Position numbers and translations under genes: made by a program
From: Drosophila pseudoobscura
Lineage: Eukaryota; Arthropoda; Insecta; Diptera; Drosophilidae
Length of the DNA: 64,000 nt
Reading direction: 5' to 3'
Assembly (NCBI RefSeq): GCF_009870125.1
Contig: NC_046680.1
Location: forward strand, 15,085,501 to 15,149,500
Notes under the pieces: generated by a model
Told to the model about the DNA's origin: nothing
The model's input: the letters and a program-made list of their open reading frames with translations, nothing else
The model's database searches: none
Shown: in pieces, positions 38,600 through 50,717 of the stretch
How the letters are laid out: every line of letters begins with the position of its first letter
Numbering within the stretch: the stretch's first letter is position 1

Positions 38600-41145
38600 G
38601 CAAAACACAAATAATAATAATACAATTAATTAAGTAAAAGTACTTTGGGGAAAAATTGCGAATGAGTGAAAAACGTTTGGCGTTCTTTTACAAATATTTT
38701 CAGATTGTTTTATTTTTGTATTTTATTTAAAGTGCCAGTAAAAACGCAGCTTAAAGCTAAAAGTTAGACTCTGTTTACACTTTCAACGCTTTTGTTTTTA
38801 ACATTACACCCAAGTAAATCCATCCTCCTCTCTCCTCTCTTTCTATATCTCTCACGATCCAGTTCAAATACGATAAATACACATTACAAACGCTTCCGCT
38901 CATTCACTTATGGCTGAGACAATTTTCGATTACTTGAGCCTAATATAAAGTCGTATAACGTCAAGGTTCTCCGTTTTTACCAAAAATTAATGTTCTTTTT
39001 GCAAGAAAAATAGGATTTTTTTTGTTAGTTTTATTTCTCCTTTTCGTTTCACATTTTTGCGCATGGTTCAAGTCTTTTGTGTAGGTTTCTTTTCGTTTTC
39101 GTTTTCATTGGAAATTGTTTTTGGTTTGGATGAAAGTTGGGGTGGAACGGTAGGAAGAACACCTTTCGGAGGTTGTCTATCTTATGGATTTGTCTCTTGA
39201 AAACAACTCTCGGCCTAAACTTAGCTTAGAACACAGTTAAACATTTAGCATTTAACACGATCCATTAAATTGTTTCTCGTTTTATGTGTTTGACTCGCAC
39301 GCACAGACTCCACGGACTATTTACAGATTTTACAATTACAGGAATTACAGTTTTAAAAACTAAATATATGTATGCATTGTATTTTATAATGTATGCACGT
39401 GTTTTGTATAAAGGCTAGAAATATGTGGTTTCGTTTAGACCGGACTGGTTGGTTCGTACAGGAAATTAATATATGTATGTAGGAAATGAAATTTCGCAGG
39501 CCAAAAATGTAACAATAGTTTAATATATACGAGTAGTTTCTAAAATAGAATCATAATTCTAGTTACAATCTTGCATGCAAGATCCGTACAAATGCTTAGT
39601 GGTACATAGCTTACATCGAAATTATTTAATGTTTAAATTAATGATTACGTTAATCTCTCAGCTTGTGTTGGTGTCTGTGTGGATTGTGTGCGGGGGTTTC
39701 AGGAATCATTTCGTATATAGAAACTACTATTGCATTCTCGTAGAGGATTTGGTTATGGACTCTTTCAGCTTTATGGCATTTGATCGGGGAAATAAAACGC
39801 TCGGCTATGTTAAACATATTCTAGAACACGAAAAACTCTGTTCACAGACTTAGACTATGGGCTTAGGTGATTCCATGAAACATCGAGTTCCTTACAATTT
39901 GCAATTGAAGCAAAAATAGTTCACATTTAATATACAAATACGTATGACTATATACTTTTGTAATGTTCAATTAGTTTCGTTTACTTTGCTTTCTCTTTTT
40001 ATGACTACAAAAAATAGGAAGAACAAGCTTTGGTTATAACAGAAAAAGAAATCAAATAGATTATAGTAAAACGGCTACGTTAATGGATCTGATGCAACTG
40101 GGATGTAGAGGTGATGTAACAAAACTAATGACCATGAGGCGTGAATGAAGAAGCAAACCATTGAAGTGGATTGCTCTGATCCAGGATTTTGGATACACCA
40201 AGCGATTTATGCATATGTTTGGGTGATACATTTAGCTTGGGAGGCGCACACAGCAAAGCAATAGCTTTGGGGCGCGGCAGGCTAAGCGTGAGCAGGCGGC
40301 GCACCTTTACGATTTGTATGTTTAAATTTTACTTTTACTTGAAGATTTCCTGAGTTTGGTCAACGATTCTGTTTGTCTACGCCTAAATTGGTTGATTCCC
40401 CGCCCCTCCATCGCTGTTCCTGTTATCGTTGTCGATTCCATATATATTTCATAATGTGAAGTCGAAAAGTGCATGCAGTTCGGATCTACTGTATTTTCTG
40501 TATTCAATTTACTTTGATAATATACGTAATTATGTATCTCTCACTGATTTCCACTGCTGTTCAGTCTTGGCAAAGTCTTTTACTGTATTTTTTCGTTCGT
40601 TTGTTGTATCGTCTCGTTTTTGAAACAAGGTTTATAAAAAATATATTTACGATGTTGGTATCTTTTGTGGGTATAGTGGGTATGTATGTATATCTAGGCC
40701 CTAATTGGTGGCACTAATGGCAGTGCGGCAGTTTCCTCTGGAGCGCCGCTTTGCTCACGCAGCCCCAATATAAGTAAATCTCAGCGGAAATGTCAACGAA
40801 AGCTATGTACAATTGTCGGGTCGGTCGGGGATGGTGGGTGGGAAAACTCAAAACGGCAAAAAACAAAGCAAAGCAAAGCAATGAAATCCCGCAGGATCAA
40901 TTAGCACTTAATATTTACAGCTTTCTTTGTATTTCTGTTCTCTTAACGGGTTGCTGGATCTGCTTCGCAGGCGCTGTCACGACATTTAAGGTCACGCGGG
41001 GCCAGGTTACAGGTTACAGGTTACTGCTGCATGGAGTAGACACACGTACACACACACATGCACACACACACACACACACACTCGTATGTACAGACACTCT
41101 CTTTCCACTGGGCGGGCACTGAAGCTACTGGAACTAGAGCCACAA
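38600..41145 (-). other. sax: probable 3' UTR of sax and intergenic DNA
   Basis: No coding exon on either strand. On the minus strand this is the 3' side of sax, AT-rich with many TATGTATG-type stretches as in fly 3' UTRs. Hexamers reading AATAAA on the minus strand lie near 38708-38730. The 3' UTR limit is a guess. Confidence 0.35.
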
Positions 41146-44100
41146 TCAGTTCTTGACCTTGTCCTCCACACTGATGCTGGCGAGGGTCTTCTTGATTCGC
41201 AGCGCAGTGAGACGCGCCACAGGATTCGGATACCAGCACTCCTTCATGACCTTGGCCATGTTGTGGAGCACATCGGAGGCGTGCCAACGATTCGGTATAT
41301 TGGGGCGACTCTTCTCAATGCAAACGACCTGCATAGGGGTAAATGTATTCGATTAATCTTTAATTCAAATATGTTAAAAAGAAATGGCGAGGTCACCTTC
41401 TTCATCTCCTCAATGCTGGGATCCGGCTGCACGGCATCATAGTACGGCAACTGGTACTCATCGTAGATCATACCCATGTTGCAGCGCCGTGCAATCTCCC
41501 AGAGGATCAGGCCAAAGGCATACACGTCCGCCCGCTTGTACGAGTCAAAGTGCTGGGCATTCATGCTTTCGTCCAGCACCTCCGGGGCCATGTAGCGCTT
41601 CGTTCCAACCCGATGTGTAGAAGGTATATCCACCGAATCGTCCTTCTCCACATGGCGCACCGCAAGTCCCAGGTCACCGATGGCGCAGCTTAGATTCGAT
41701 TTGACCAGTATGTTCTTGGACTTGAGATCGCGATGGGCGATTGCGGGCTTGCCGCGGGTGCCCACAATGTCCATGTGCAGATGCGCCAAGCCAGTGGCGA
41801 TACTCAGCGACATGTTCAGCATTGTGTTGGTGTCCACCGTGTGCGTAGTCAGATAGTCGAATAGCGATCCGTTCTCATGGTAGTCCGTGACTAGCCACAG
41901 CTGGGTCCAAGTGCCGTTGTCTGTGAGGGGAAATGTGGAAGGAGGATTAGCATTTCCCATGACTCTTGCTCAAAGGCTCACCCTTGTTGTCCGCTGCAAT
42001 GAAGCCCAGAATGTTCTCGTGTCGGAGCATTACCGTCTGATAGATTTCGGCCTCGCGGAACCAAGAGCACTCCTCGCGACTGGAAAAGATCTTTACGGCC
42101 ACATTCTCACCGCGCCAACGTCCACGCCAGACCTCTCCGAAGCGTCCCTTGCCAATCACGTGACACAGCTGCACCTGGCGTGCGATGGAGCGTTGTACCA
42201 AAAGCGGCAGGCCAGCTGATGGAAGGTTCAAGATTCAAGAAATTAGTATGTAGCGCGATAGAGTATAGATTGCTATACTCTCGGAACTCACCCGAACCGG
42301 AACCAGATGTGGTCATCTCAATGATGTCGTGTATGGTGGTGTTGCCATTCAGTATGGGATCGTAGACGGAGTCCTCCTTGGCGAAGGGTCTGCCGCTGGC
42401 CAAGCGCTTCCGTCGCTGGCAGTAGTACCAGAAGGTCGTTCCCGTCACACAAATGATGAGGGTCGCACCCACAATAATCCCGACCAGTTCCCAGCTGTTG
42501 AGAGTGCGTTCCGGCATAAAATCTAGTCGGAATCAAATGCAGTTGAGTGTTAGGGGAATCAGACGAAAGTAGAGAGCGATAGGTGTGTGAAATCAATGAA
42601 AAATTAAATACGGATACGGATAGAATGCAGATTAAAGGGGGGGCATGCAAAAGCCATTGACCGTTAGATGTGCATGATAAACGTAACAGCAAAACGGGGT
42701 GCAAAACGAAACGAAACAGAACGAAAGAAACCAAGCGGCAAGTCGAAGTGCGGGCATTGATTAGCGTAAATTTGTTACTGATTAGTAGTAGAACTAATAT
42801 TAGTCATACGATATACATACATAAATACCTGCACATGAATTTCACGGGTTATGTACAAACACCGTACTCTTTTCGGCGCAGTTTTAATATCTAATCCAAA
42901 CACAAAAATTACACAAGTAAAATAGCGAAGATAACGCTTCGAATTTTCCGGCTTTCCACAGAAATGAATACAAAAGAGAATCAGTCTAAAGCCGAACCCG
43001 AAGCTGAACCCAAATCGAGATGTGAACTCTACAGACAAAAACGAGCACACAAGCCCCACCGAACATTCACAAAAGTGCGATGTAAATGAGCAAAATAAAC
43101 AACGAAGAACGGAACGATATGATGAACGAGAAATATAACGCAATGGAAGTACATATTCGCTGTACTGAAATTTAAATACCCTTCGAGAAGTTGATCAAGA
43201 TGGTATTACAATAATATGTACATGAAATTATTAGGAAAACTAATATTAATACATTTGTGTTGAGCCACTTTTGTTGGATTTATCATTTTATTAAATTAAT
43301 TAAGATTTGTATCATTACAAAAGTCACAACTAAGGAACAACTTCTTTAAGGGTATAAATATAAAGACAGACACAAAACTGCAGACGAGACAAAAATGCGG
43401 TCATTAATGAATGAAATGAGCGAGCTTTGACTGCGACTGCGACGGCGACGGCGACGGCAACGACGACGCCGACTGCAACTGCAGCTTTGTCGGAGCTGCA
43501 ATGCACATGAATGAATGAATGAGCAAACTGCATAAACGAAAAGAGAACACCTAGACAGGCGGTCGACACACTCACACACACACACACACATAAACACCGA
43601 CACAGGCACAGACAGTTGGTGGGTGGACGAGAAAGAGACGGGTAGATAAAGCTCGCAACTGCGACGACTTCTTTAAATTCTTCTTCTCCTGCTTTAACTT
43701 CTGATTCTCTGTACTTGCTGTTGCTGTTGGAGTACAGCCCTTGAGACATGTTTGTTCTTGTTGCAGTCTGCTTTTGCTTGCTTCTTTTTTTAATGCGTTT
43801 TGGCAACGCACCGAAGAGAGGCTCAACGATTGAAAAAAATAGTTAATTCCACGAGATTGAAACACTATGCCACTATTACCGCAAATATACATAAATACAT
43901 ATACATACATACACACGTATCTTATAGGATCGACGGTTCTGCAAGGGTATGCAAAGCTTCGGCTAACGGCTTCACTTTTTGTTGAATGCGTTTTTAATAA
44001 GTCCATATGCACGATGGTGATTCAAAAGGTCAGCAGACAGCAGAACAAAACGTAGCAAAACATCGCGCAGACACAGTTTGACAGTTGAGAGGTCGCTGTT

Positions 44101-47100
44101 GAGGAAAATGATGGCGGGGTGGTGGAGTAGCCGAGGCCACAAAACAGGACAACAAAGTGATTTACATTTACATATACGAGTATGTATTTATGTGTATGCA
44201 GATGTGTGGGGGCGAGGAAAGTCTACGAATGAACAAGGACGAACCATCTTCCCTCAAAAGACGAACAACACTGGGGGCATGTGCATGTGTGGTTGATTGG
44301 TGGGGGGGGTGGGAACTGGGCTGGCTGGGGTACAAGCAGCAGTGGGCTCTTGGAGCGTGTGTGTGCGTGTGCGTACGTGTTAGTCAGGTATACAAATGCG
44401 TGAGCGAGCGTATAGTTGTGGTCACAAAAATATGTAGGAGTGCTGTAGCACTTATATATTCTCTGTTTTAATGTACATATTTTTGAATAAACTCCCATTA
44501 TTTTAACCACTACTGCCTCCATACATATTTACGCGTAAATACATACATATAGATAAATATGTAGCTGGTGTGTGTGTGTGTGTTCCTGGAAGCTTTCTTG
44601 TGTGTAAGTGCGATACTTCTTTTTGATATGGAAACAAAACAACGCAATGATGTGGTGCAATGGAAGAGAGCGTGGTGGGGTGGGACTGTTTTGATGGGGG
44701 ATTCAAGACTGCATGGACATGGACATGGGCATGGGCTGTTGGTGGCTGTTTGGGTGTTTGGTAATTCGGTGGACTGGTGGGTGTGTGGTGGCTGTGCAAC
44801 TCTCACCTGGTATCGGCCCAGTGTAATTCGCACGCGTATTGCAATAATCATCGGGACAACATTGTGAGGAGACATTCGATGTTCGGAATTTACAGGTGGA
44901 CGGATCTTGGGGTGGTAATTGGTCTGAGGGCAGGCATCTACATACATAATATTTAGTATTCTTGTAGTTATAGGCTTTAGTGTGTGGTTCTGCTTCAAGT
45001 TGTTGCGTTAGTACTTAAACTAATACTAGTAGGGCTTTTAGGGGTTAGCTTGGGATAGTTATAGATTAGAATAGTAAGTTTTTCTTGTTGCGGCTGTAGA
45101 TGTTGCTTTGTGCAGTTGCGAAGCAGCTTTTGTTGTAGTTTTTGTTGCGTTTTGTTACCACTTACATACTAACTAAATTTTTGTAGCACCTGTTTTTGTT
45201 TGTTTTGTTTAATTGCAGAGCATCGTTGTGTGCATCTAAAGGCGGAAGGGAGGGGGTTATTGTTATATACGCCAAGGGCAGGAGAGGGGTTCGGGTTAGG
45301 TGTGGGGATACTCAGCGGCAGCGTCAGCGTCAGGCAGGGGGCTGTGTGTGCACTGTTTGGAGGGTGCACTGGCAAAAAGCAATATCGTTTTCGGTTCTCA
45401 AAACGCCAAGGAAAGAAAGGGGGAAAAGCTATGGGGAGGGGTGTCTAATCTATAACCAAACAGCGGGGGACCAATCGAAAATCACATAGCCGGGGTCTAC
45501 CCAATCAGCTCCATAAAAAGAACCTCCACTGTGGCCAAACAGTGTACAAAATACACACTCTGAGAACTGATTCCGATTCTTTGAATATTCAGCAAAATCA
45601 TTTAATTAACATTTGGTAGAAGACCTGCTATCAAATCGATTCTCAATTGATTGTGCAGAAGAATATACGAAATTCAAGAACTAGGACCATAAGCAAATCA
45701 ACTTCAATTGATTCTAGAGTACAACAAGCTCTAAGCAGTAAAGATAAAGTTCTAAAAAAAAGTTCCGTCCATCTAGCACTAGCCGAAACTTAAACATCCA
45801 TGGGCAAACGGAGCTCCACTCGAAACGCCCGCTAACCAGTGTATTTAATACAGAACCTTATAAAATCCCTTCCTTTGCAAATAGCAAACAAAGAAGAATC
45901 CCCTGGAATAGCTGGAAAGTGAAATATCTACAAACTACAAACAAGATTCGAATTTGCATGCAAAAGTTAAGTGTAATTTATTAAGATAAGGTGTAAGCTC
46001 GATTCCGTATACGTATTGTATGTATATTGTGTGTGTGTTTAGACAAAGATAGAAATAAGGATATGGAGGGGGAGGGGGAGAGAGAGAGGAAGGTGGTAAA
46101 AACAATATGGGACCAGAAGGCCCGGAAAGCAAACAAGGTGCAAATGAAAATGGAAAATATTAATAAACCAAATTTCTGTGCAAACCCTAAAGGAAATTAT
46201 AACAAAACCAAAATCATAATCATAATTATACTAGACCAAAACTAAAATAATTAATTTTTCGGATTATTGGATTGGATTACATGTTGGATATTTGTTTTTG
46301 GTTGCTAGTGTGTTGCTGTTGCTTGTCTATTTGTTGCAGTGCATAATTAGGCAAGGAGTAAATAACAGAGCGAGAGCGAGAGCAAGAGCAAGGGAGAGAG
46401 AGACAGAGAGAGAGAGAGGGAGTGTGTGCGGTGGCTGTGCAAAAACTAAAGAGAGAAATTGTATTGTATTTATTGTTTTTGATTGATTGGTTTTTGTTTT
46501 GTTTTGTTTTTGTGGTTACTTTGATGTTGTTGTGGCTGTACCTGTTTCAAATATCCTCTTCATAATCTCATTCTTATTGCAGAAGTCTTCCCTACAACAT
46601 TTTATCCTAAACGAATCATATTTGATGCGGCTGGTGAGGCACTCCAGCGGCTCCCGGTGCAGTTCGTATTTCAATTCGAGGCAACTAAAGTGTGCCAGTC
46701 GAGTGCCGTGGAGTACGGGTACAGGCACAGGCACAGGTACACAGTTACAGGTACAGTTATCATGGAAGGAGCGAAAACGAGAGGCGAGCGAGGAGGCGAG
46801 GGGCAAACACATTCGACAACAGAGAGAACGGATAAAGAGAAGAGAGAGAGAAAATATAACAATTAAAACAAATTAGTATTGCTTGGCAATTTGCTGTCGT
46901 TTTCGTTGTCGTTTTTGTTGTTTTCTGTTTTGTTTTGTTTTTTGCCGATGATGACGTAGCGCGCAGCTTCTTTTTTTTGTTGCTGTGCTGCTACTGCTGC
47001 TTCTGTATTACGTCGCTTGTTGCTAATGGAAATTTCAGTCTGGTTAGTAGCAATAAAAACATTATAATTATAAGCAAAAAAAAAACAATATATGAAACTC

Positions 47101-49286
47101 TAATCGCAGGCTGTTCTCCCATCGGCTTCTGTTTCTCTAGTTGCTTTTTTTTATAGTGGGCTTTTTTGTATATTAGTAGTGCTCTGCATTTCGGGTTATG
47201 ATCATTTCAGGAACTTGAACTCAACGAGCATTCGAGGCAAGAAAATACAGTCCAAAGAACGAACGAAAGAACGAACGATGGAACTCTTGAGCGGCGTGCG
47301 AGTCAGACAGAAAGAGAGACAGTGAGAGAGAGAGGGAGAGTAGGAGTCGGGCGGGGGGAGAGGGAGTTGGGCGGGAGAGAAACACGTGCAGACGCGCACG
47401 CACCTTCGAAGGTGGCCGATGGCTGCTGCCGCACGGCATTGTTGTCACCATCCTCCCATGTGGGCGTGGCCACCGCATAGTACTTGATGACGGGCCGCAG
47501 CTGCCGGTTGCAGAAGTCCCGATCGTTGCAACAGGCGTGTCCGCCCCTGCGGGCAGCCGGCCGAGCCGTGGGTCCGCCATGGCGACCCTCGTTGCACCAG
47601 ATGAAGCGGCCCGGCGGAAAGCTCTGCGACATATTCAGGCATCTGGACCGAGTAAGGGGTGTGTGGCAGCGATGCCGCTCGATTATACATATTCGATTCT
47701 CGGGTAGTGCAAGACCTACATATGATCTAACAAGTGGGGCCGGGCCGGGCCGAGCCGGACTGGGGCTGGCTGAGACTTACCGGAAACTGAAGATGATCTT
47801 GTTGTCCGCATTCTTCTCCACCGACGTGAAGCAGTAGCCGTCCGTCTCGCAGATCTGGTTCGTCTCCTTGCAGATGTCGCAGTGACATTTTACGGTTTCT
47901 AGCGGGAGAAAGAGAGACAGAGAACGGAATTAGCAACAAATAAGCTAGAAAGAATATACATATACTCTATGGGAAATATAAACTAATGGGAAAATTAATG
48001 CTTAGCACATCATAAATCATATGCTGTTCAATCGAAACTTCTTGACTGATGATAACCGCAGGGCGTACTGCCAATAACCATGCCCAGAGGACGGCTGGCG
48101 AAGCACACGCTAACGCACCGCAGAGGCAGAGGCAGAGGTAAAGCGCGATAAAACAAAAACAAAAGCATTTAGCATTTAGCATTAACAAAAGCAGACGATG
48201 AAAGGAAGACAAGTGTAAAGTGGAGGGCCAGACAGAAGCGACCAGTTTTTTGCCACTCCTCCCTGCTTGCTACCCGGGCCGGGGTTTTTCTCTGCCGGTT
48301 CCGAGTCGAGTGCAGGCCGTTGCAAGTGCAACTGCATGCAATGCAGGCGGCAATGCACCCAGTGAATGCAGTAGATGGGGGTGTCTGGTTGCGGAATGCC
48401 GTGGGAGTGGGAGTGGGGCACGAGAGTTGTCTGGCTAGCGACTGCAGCTCATTGACACCGAGCGCTGACGTCACGAGGCCAGACAGAGCTGGAGACAGAG
48501 ACAGGGACGGAGCTGGAGTTGGAGTTGGAGTTCGTAATGGTAATGTAGACGACCCAGACGGCCGGCGGGCTTTTCAGCTCCATTCAAAGTCTTTGAGGTG
48601 TTACAGTCACGCGAAGGCATGGCTGCTGCCTCTTCAACTGCTGCTCTCCATTCATTAAGCGCTTTCGTCTGGCCTGGCCATATCTGATCTGATCCCCTAC
48701 TGCCTTTGGACTTACTGTCGTGCTTCTTGCTGCTCTGTGGCTGTTGCGGCACGTATGGTGGCAACTGCGTGACGTGCGGCTGTGGGGCAGCGGCTGATCC
48801 AACGCCGTCTTGCGGCAGCAGCATAGCCACTGCACTGTTGTTGCTGTAGCCGTGGCTATTGCTATTGTTGAGGCTGCTTTTGTTATTGCTGTTGATGTTG
48901 CTGTCATGGCTCCTGTTATCAGCGGACAACGTCGTCGGCGATGGCGACGTCGATTTTGTTAGATAAGCCTGGCCAGCTGTTTCGTCTGCTTTCACCGTTG
49001 GCGCCCTTGTCGTCGTCGTTGCTGCTACTGCTGCTGCTTCTGGTGGTGGCTGCCACTTGCCTGCTTCGGGGGTGGTGGCCCCGATCGAGGAACTGGTATT
49101 CATGACCAATTCAATTGGGGTGGCTGCAAAGTGTGTCGGAAATTAGGTTAGTTTCGCACCTGAGGCAAGCGCACGAGGGCCGCCCCGAGCTCCATCCTCC
49201 CATCCCCACCGGAAACACGACTTACCGCTGCTGGAGCTGAGGAGCAGCAGAGCGCCCATGAGGAGCAGCCAGGGCAGGGAGAACAT
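41146..49286 (-). CDS. sax: saxophone, type I BMP/TGF-beta receptor Ser/Thr kinase
   Basis: Minus-strand exons, read downwards: 49286-49226, 49123-48716, 47898-47781, one of three alternative exons (47642-47404, 46684-46542 or 44937-44807), 42522-42292, 42215-41982, 41920-41397, 41328-41146. With the first alternative this gives 1998 nt, 665 aa (633 or 629 with the others). In order: signal peptide (1-20), a long Asn/Ser/Gln-rich N-terminal segment, Cys-rich ligand-binding domain (about 158-255), transmembrane helix (about 288-308), GS box TTSGSGS (to 352), then kinase. The kinase shows the loop GKGRFGEV, Lys394, HRDLKSKN with catalytic Asp495, DLG, and MAPEVLDE. Sax partners Tkv and the type II receptors Punt or Wit at the membrane and phosphorylates Mad in response to Gbb/Dpp-type ligands. 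It is longer than the roughly 570 aa I recall for D. melanogaster, mainly in the N-terminal segment. Confidence 0.96.
42523..44806 (-). other. sax: sax intron between exon 4c and transmembrane exon
   Basis: 2.3 kb. I scanned the minus strand for a further copy of the CC-x4-CN pattern with suitable frame and found none. The intron contains (CA)n runs near 43571-43591 and G-rich runs near 44300. Confidence 0.6.
44807..44937 (-). CDS. sax: sax alternative ectodomain exon 4c (43 whole codons)
   Basis: An open stretch of 131 nt between an ATGTAG acceptor (branch-like ATACTAAAT about 15 bases upstream) and a strong GTGAGA donor, again phase 2 in and 1 out. The segment begins Arg-Cys-Leu and contains PSTCKFR and [11 protein letters not shown], with possible N-glycosylation sites NVS and NYT. 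The Cys spacing matches 4a and 4b and the rest differs from both. It sits alone in the long intron before the transmembrane exon. Confidence 0.8.
44938..46541 (-). other. sax: sax intron between alternative exons 4b and 4c
   Basis: 1.6 kb, with no further receptor-like exon. It contains a GA-rich stretch near 46370-46420 and an isolated CACTCTGAG repeat-end-like motif near 45556. Candidate place for splice-control elements. Confidence 0.55.
46542..46684 (-). CDS. sax: sax alternative ectodomain exon 4b (47 whole codons)
   Basis: An open stretch of 143 nt between a TTTAG acceptor and a GTACAG donor, with the same phases as 4a (2 in, 1 out). The encoded segment begins Arg-Cys-Leu and contains PLECLTSR, then [10 protein letters not shown]. 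The Cys pattern C, C, CC, C and the final CxxxxCN match type I receptors and exon 4a, while the remaining sequence is unrelated. It is the compact size seen in most type I receptors. The donor is weaker than average. Confidence 0.8.
46685..47403 (-). other. sax: sax intron between alternative exons 4a and 4b
   Basis: 0.72 kb, rich in simple sequence (GT-, GA- and T-runs). No coding exon visible. Confidence 0.55.
47404..47642 (-). CDS. sax: sax alternative ectodomain exon 4a (80 codons)
   Basis: Starts in phase 2 after a CAG acceptor and ends in phase 1 at GTGCGT. It supplies the second half of the ligand-binding domain: first Cys directly after the junction (RCLNMSQ), one Cys in IWCNEG, then CCNDRDFCN. 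Between these is an unusual Gly/Ala/Arg/Pro-rich loop. As far as I remember this corresponds to the published D. melanogaster Sax ectodomain. About 20 further residues after CN lead to the membrane. Confidence 0.93.
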
Positions 49287-49999
49287 CGTGTCTTTGAGTC
49301 GATTATAGACGGGGCAGGGGCTGGTTTTCGCTTCTTTTGTCGCTGCTTCCCCTGCGCCTATCACGCTGGGGGCTTTTCTTTTGTTTTCCGTACACACACA
49401 CATGCACATAAAGAAGCGGGCGGGCACACACACACGCACACAAGTGCAAGTTCAAAGTCTGGACTGGATTGGATGCAATTTATTTGCTTCTTATTCCTCG
49501 TATGCCAGGAATACGTGGAGCGAGAGCGGGACCGATTGGGCCGTGCCCGTGCGAGTGGGGAGGGCCGGAGGAAGAAGTCCTCTGCAGACGGCCTCTAATT
49601 TCCCCTGTACTGCGCATTTATCGCGTAGGACTCGCACTGAGTACGTCCAAACAGGTTCACATTTTGCCGCTGCATGGCTTGGGGTGTTCCACTGATCAAA
49701 ACACTGCGGCACTCGATGCAGTCTAATATTAAGCCAATTTCCACCCAATTGGAAGAAAAACTATATCACATTTCACGGACGAGGGCAATTTTCAGGCGTA
49801 TTTTCATCACGTGATTTCCGCACTATCGCGCGTGGATTGACAACAATCTCTTATTCAAAATTGTGACCGGCACTTGTAAGCTTATTGTGCACTTAGCTGT
49901 TTGTTTTAATTGCAGTTATTTTTATGTTAAAATGCTGAATTTTGTGCAGCGAAAAATTCGCGTATATGCGTGCAGCAACAACAATTTTTGACACACGTT

Positions 50000-50041
50000 G
50001 AGTGTGACCGTAATATATAAATATACCGTAAATATACTGAC
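50000..50041 (-). promoter_or_regulatory. sax: sax promoter: Ohler motif 6 + motif 1
   Basis: Read on the minus strand, 50041-50030 gives GTCAGTATATTT, a full match to core-promoter motif 6 (KTYRGTATWTTT). About 20 bases further, 50010-50000 gives CGGTCACACTC, motif 1 with ten of eleven bases. These motifs typically sit together at broad housekeeping promoters of Drosophila. The predicted start is near 50.0 kb, about 715 bp before the sax ATG. A second full motif 6 on this strand lies at 50219-50230, with near copies around 50235 and 50260. Confidence 0.55.
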
Positions 50042-50446
50042 GAATTGCTTCTTCCTCCTTCTGCTACTGCTGTGTCTGCTTCTCTGTTATTGGCCTCCAC
50101 CGTGGCGCATTGTGTGCAGACGTTTTCGTGGCTGTTTTTATTTCGTTTTTGCGGAAATTTCAAACAATGTACGCTTATGTTGTTTTAGTTGATAAAATTT
50201 ATACCGCCCGACCTTCAGAAATATACCAAAATATACCGTCTCATTTAAAAAATATCCCGAAAATATACCGAGGAAGTTATAAGTTATAACTAATTTCCTC
50301 AGCCCTGCCCACATAGTTTTATTCTATTGATAAATACATTTTCTACAAGACTAACTACTTTTAAGTACTCCCATTTATTGTATTTTGACTAAAACAAACA
50401 AAAATTAGATGGTAAATCCCAATAAGAGTAATTAATAAATGTGGAG

Positions 50447-50483
50447 AAACATCGATTGCAGCATCGGTAAGAAATCGATGTTT
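50447..50483. repeat. hairpin with CATCGATT arms (insulator-like)
   Basis: AAACATCGATT at 50447-50457 and AATCGATGTTT at 50473-50483 form perfect 11-bp arms around a 15-base loop; another ACATCG follows at once. ATCGAT cores resemble binding sites of DREF/BEAF-32, which mark boundaries between divergent fly promoters. Function is inference. Confidence 0.45.
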
Positions 50484-50717
50484 TTTCTGAAACATCGTTA
50501 GCACACTAATAGCCGTTTACACTGCGCTTACATGCGCAGACGCAGGGTGTTGCGTCTTGCGAATAGCTGAATTGAGTGTTTGATCACGTTCAACAAAATT
50601 ATGGGAAACGACAATAAAATGAACAAAAGAGACTTGATGATTTATCATATTCAGCCATTTCTTTGCATAGCTTGTTGAATTTTGTTCATCGACCCTTCTT
50701 GATATGTCTTTTTGACC

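Noticed and set aside
39575..39853. Open frame of 92 codons near the sax 3' end
   Set aside because: AT-rich, no domain, and located in sequence that looks like the sax 3' flank on the other strand.
43330..44471. Frames in the sax intron rich in Val/Cys/His
   Set aside because: Products of (CA)n, (GT)n and TATG repeats; none has the receptor Cys pattern with splice sites.
45205..45235. ATTGCAG... candidate for a fourth sax alternative exon
   Set aside because: The minus-strand reading has no CC pair at the required spacing and no suitable borders.
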